From the NCBI GenBank assembly GCA_049680295.1, contig JBAUHN010000308.1:1-15195 (forward strand): a DNA stretch of 15,195 nucleotides. Direction: 5' to 3'. Of this stretch, positions 14,982 through 15,195 are shown one piece after another (positions within the stretch are counted from its first letter, which is position 1; each line of letters begins with the position of its first letter). The notes under the pieces are model-generated. The model was not told the DNA's origin. It ran no database searches and saw nothing but the letters and a program-made list of their open reading frames with translations. The stretch comes from JBAUHN01 sp049680295 (GTDB taxonomy: Bacteria; Pseudomonadota; Alphaproteobacteria; Rhodobacterales; Rhodobacteraceae). A program made the position numbers and the translations under genes.

Positions 14982-15068
14982 CTTCAATCATCTCCGTTTT
15001 CCCAATTCTGCATAGCTTGTAAACGGTGGACAATCATCGAAGTTGTTTTCACCCTTTGGCCAACTGAG

Positions 15069-15195
15069 GTGTCTGACGTCAGCGCTTATGGGTCCAAATA
15101 GGGCAATTTGCTAAGAGAGTGTTTGTTGCTCATCGTAACCACCGAGGAGTGGACGATGAGAAAGACAACGAAAAGCCACGGCGAGAAGATCGTCA
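15069..15195 (+). mobile_element. Right insertion-sequence end (5' part, truncated by the window edge)
   Basis: This is an exact inverted copy of 1-127, with the IS boundary at 15069 or 15070 and the palindrome CTGACGTCAG at 15073-15082. The transposase reads outward to the right. The bases just inside the two copies differ (AATCT after the left copy, CCTCA when the right copy is read in the same direction), so the shared stretch stops at the element boundary. Whether there are two genomic copies or an assembly branch point cannot be decided here. Confidence 0.8.
15156..15195 (+). CDS. IS3-family-like transposase OrfA, N-terminal 13 codons only
   Basis: The same MRKTTKSHGEKIV start as at the left end, cut by the window edge, with GAGGAG (15144-15149) as ribosome binding site six bases before the ATG. 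The family assignment has the same limits as for the left copy. Confidence 0.5.
   Translation, partial: MRKTTKSHGEKIV

Noticed and set aside
1..15195. Inverted ends as telomeres of a linear plasmid or phage
   Set aside because: The ends encode an outward-reading transposase start with its own ribosome binding site, and no replication or phage genes lie inside. An IS copy at each side explains the repeat more simply.

Overview
The window looks like an accessory catabolic locus from a marine-type alphaproteobacterium, probably Rhodobacterales. The basis is a protein closely resembling the roseobacter DMSP demethylase DmdA, GcvA-like LysR and HSD10-like SDR proteins of the kind common in that order, and an IS3-type transposase start of a kind I associate with it. 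This placement comes from protein resemblance by eye, not from a search.

Layout. Both ends are the same 127-bp sequence in opposite orientation. Each is the 5' end of an insertion sequence whose transposase reads out of the window. Inside, a minus-strand block runs from about 8188 down to 120: acyl-CoA ligase, thiolase, the wreck of an alkaline-phosphatase-family gene, a Tat-exported family 5 solute-binding protein, a DmdA/GcvT-like demethylase, an FAD oxidoreductase, and a second FAD oxidoreductase cut off by the left insertion sequence. Facing away from the ligase, a plus-strand block (8380-11983) encodes the rest of the transporter: two Dpp-type permeases and one fused two-domain ATPase, linked by ATGA overlaps. 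The right end carries a family VIII esterase/beta-lactamase-fold hydrolase (minus), a GcvA-like LysR regulator (plus) and an HSD10-like short-chain dehydrogenase (minus).

How the genes may work together (inference). The ABC importer brings in a small organic solute. The DmdA-like protein may move a methyl group to tetrahydrofolate, and the flavoprotein(s) oxidise the substrate or product. The ligase, SDR and thiolase then form a partial beta-oxidation route; no acyl-CoA dehydrogenase or enoyl-CoA hydratase is present. Short words repeat upstream of the ligase, permease and binding-protein genes (GTTGTTTGT three times, GGTTATGGC twice), suggesting common control, possibly by the LysR protein. 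Two genes of the cluster are broken, so the locus may be decaying in this strain. I found no tRNA, rRNA, CRISPR array, defence system or phage gene.
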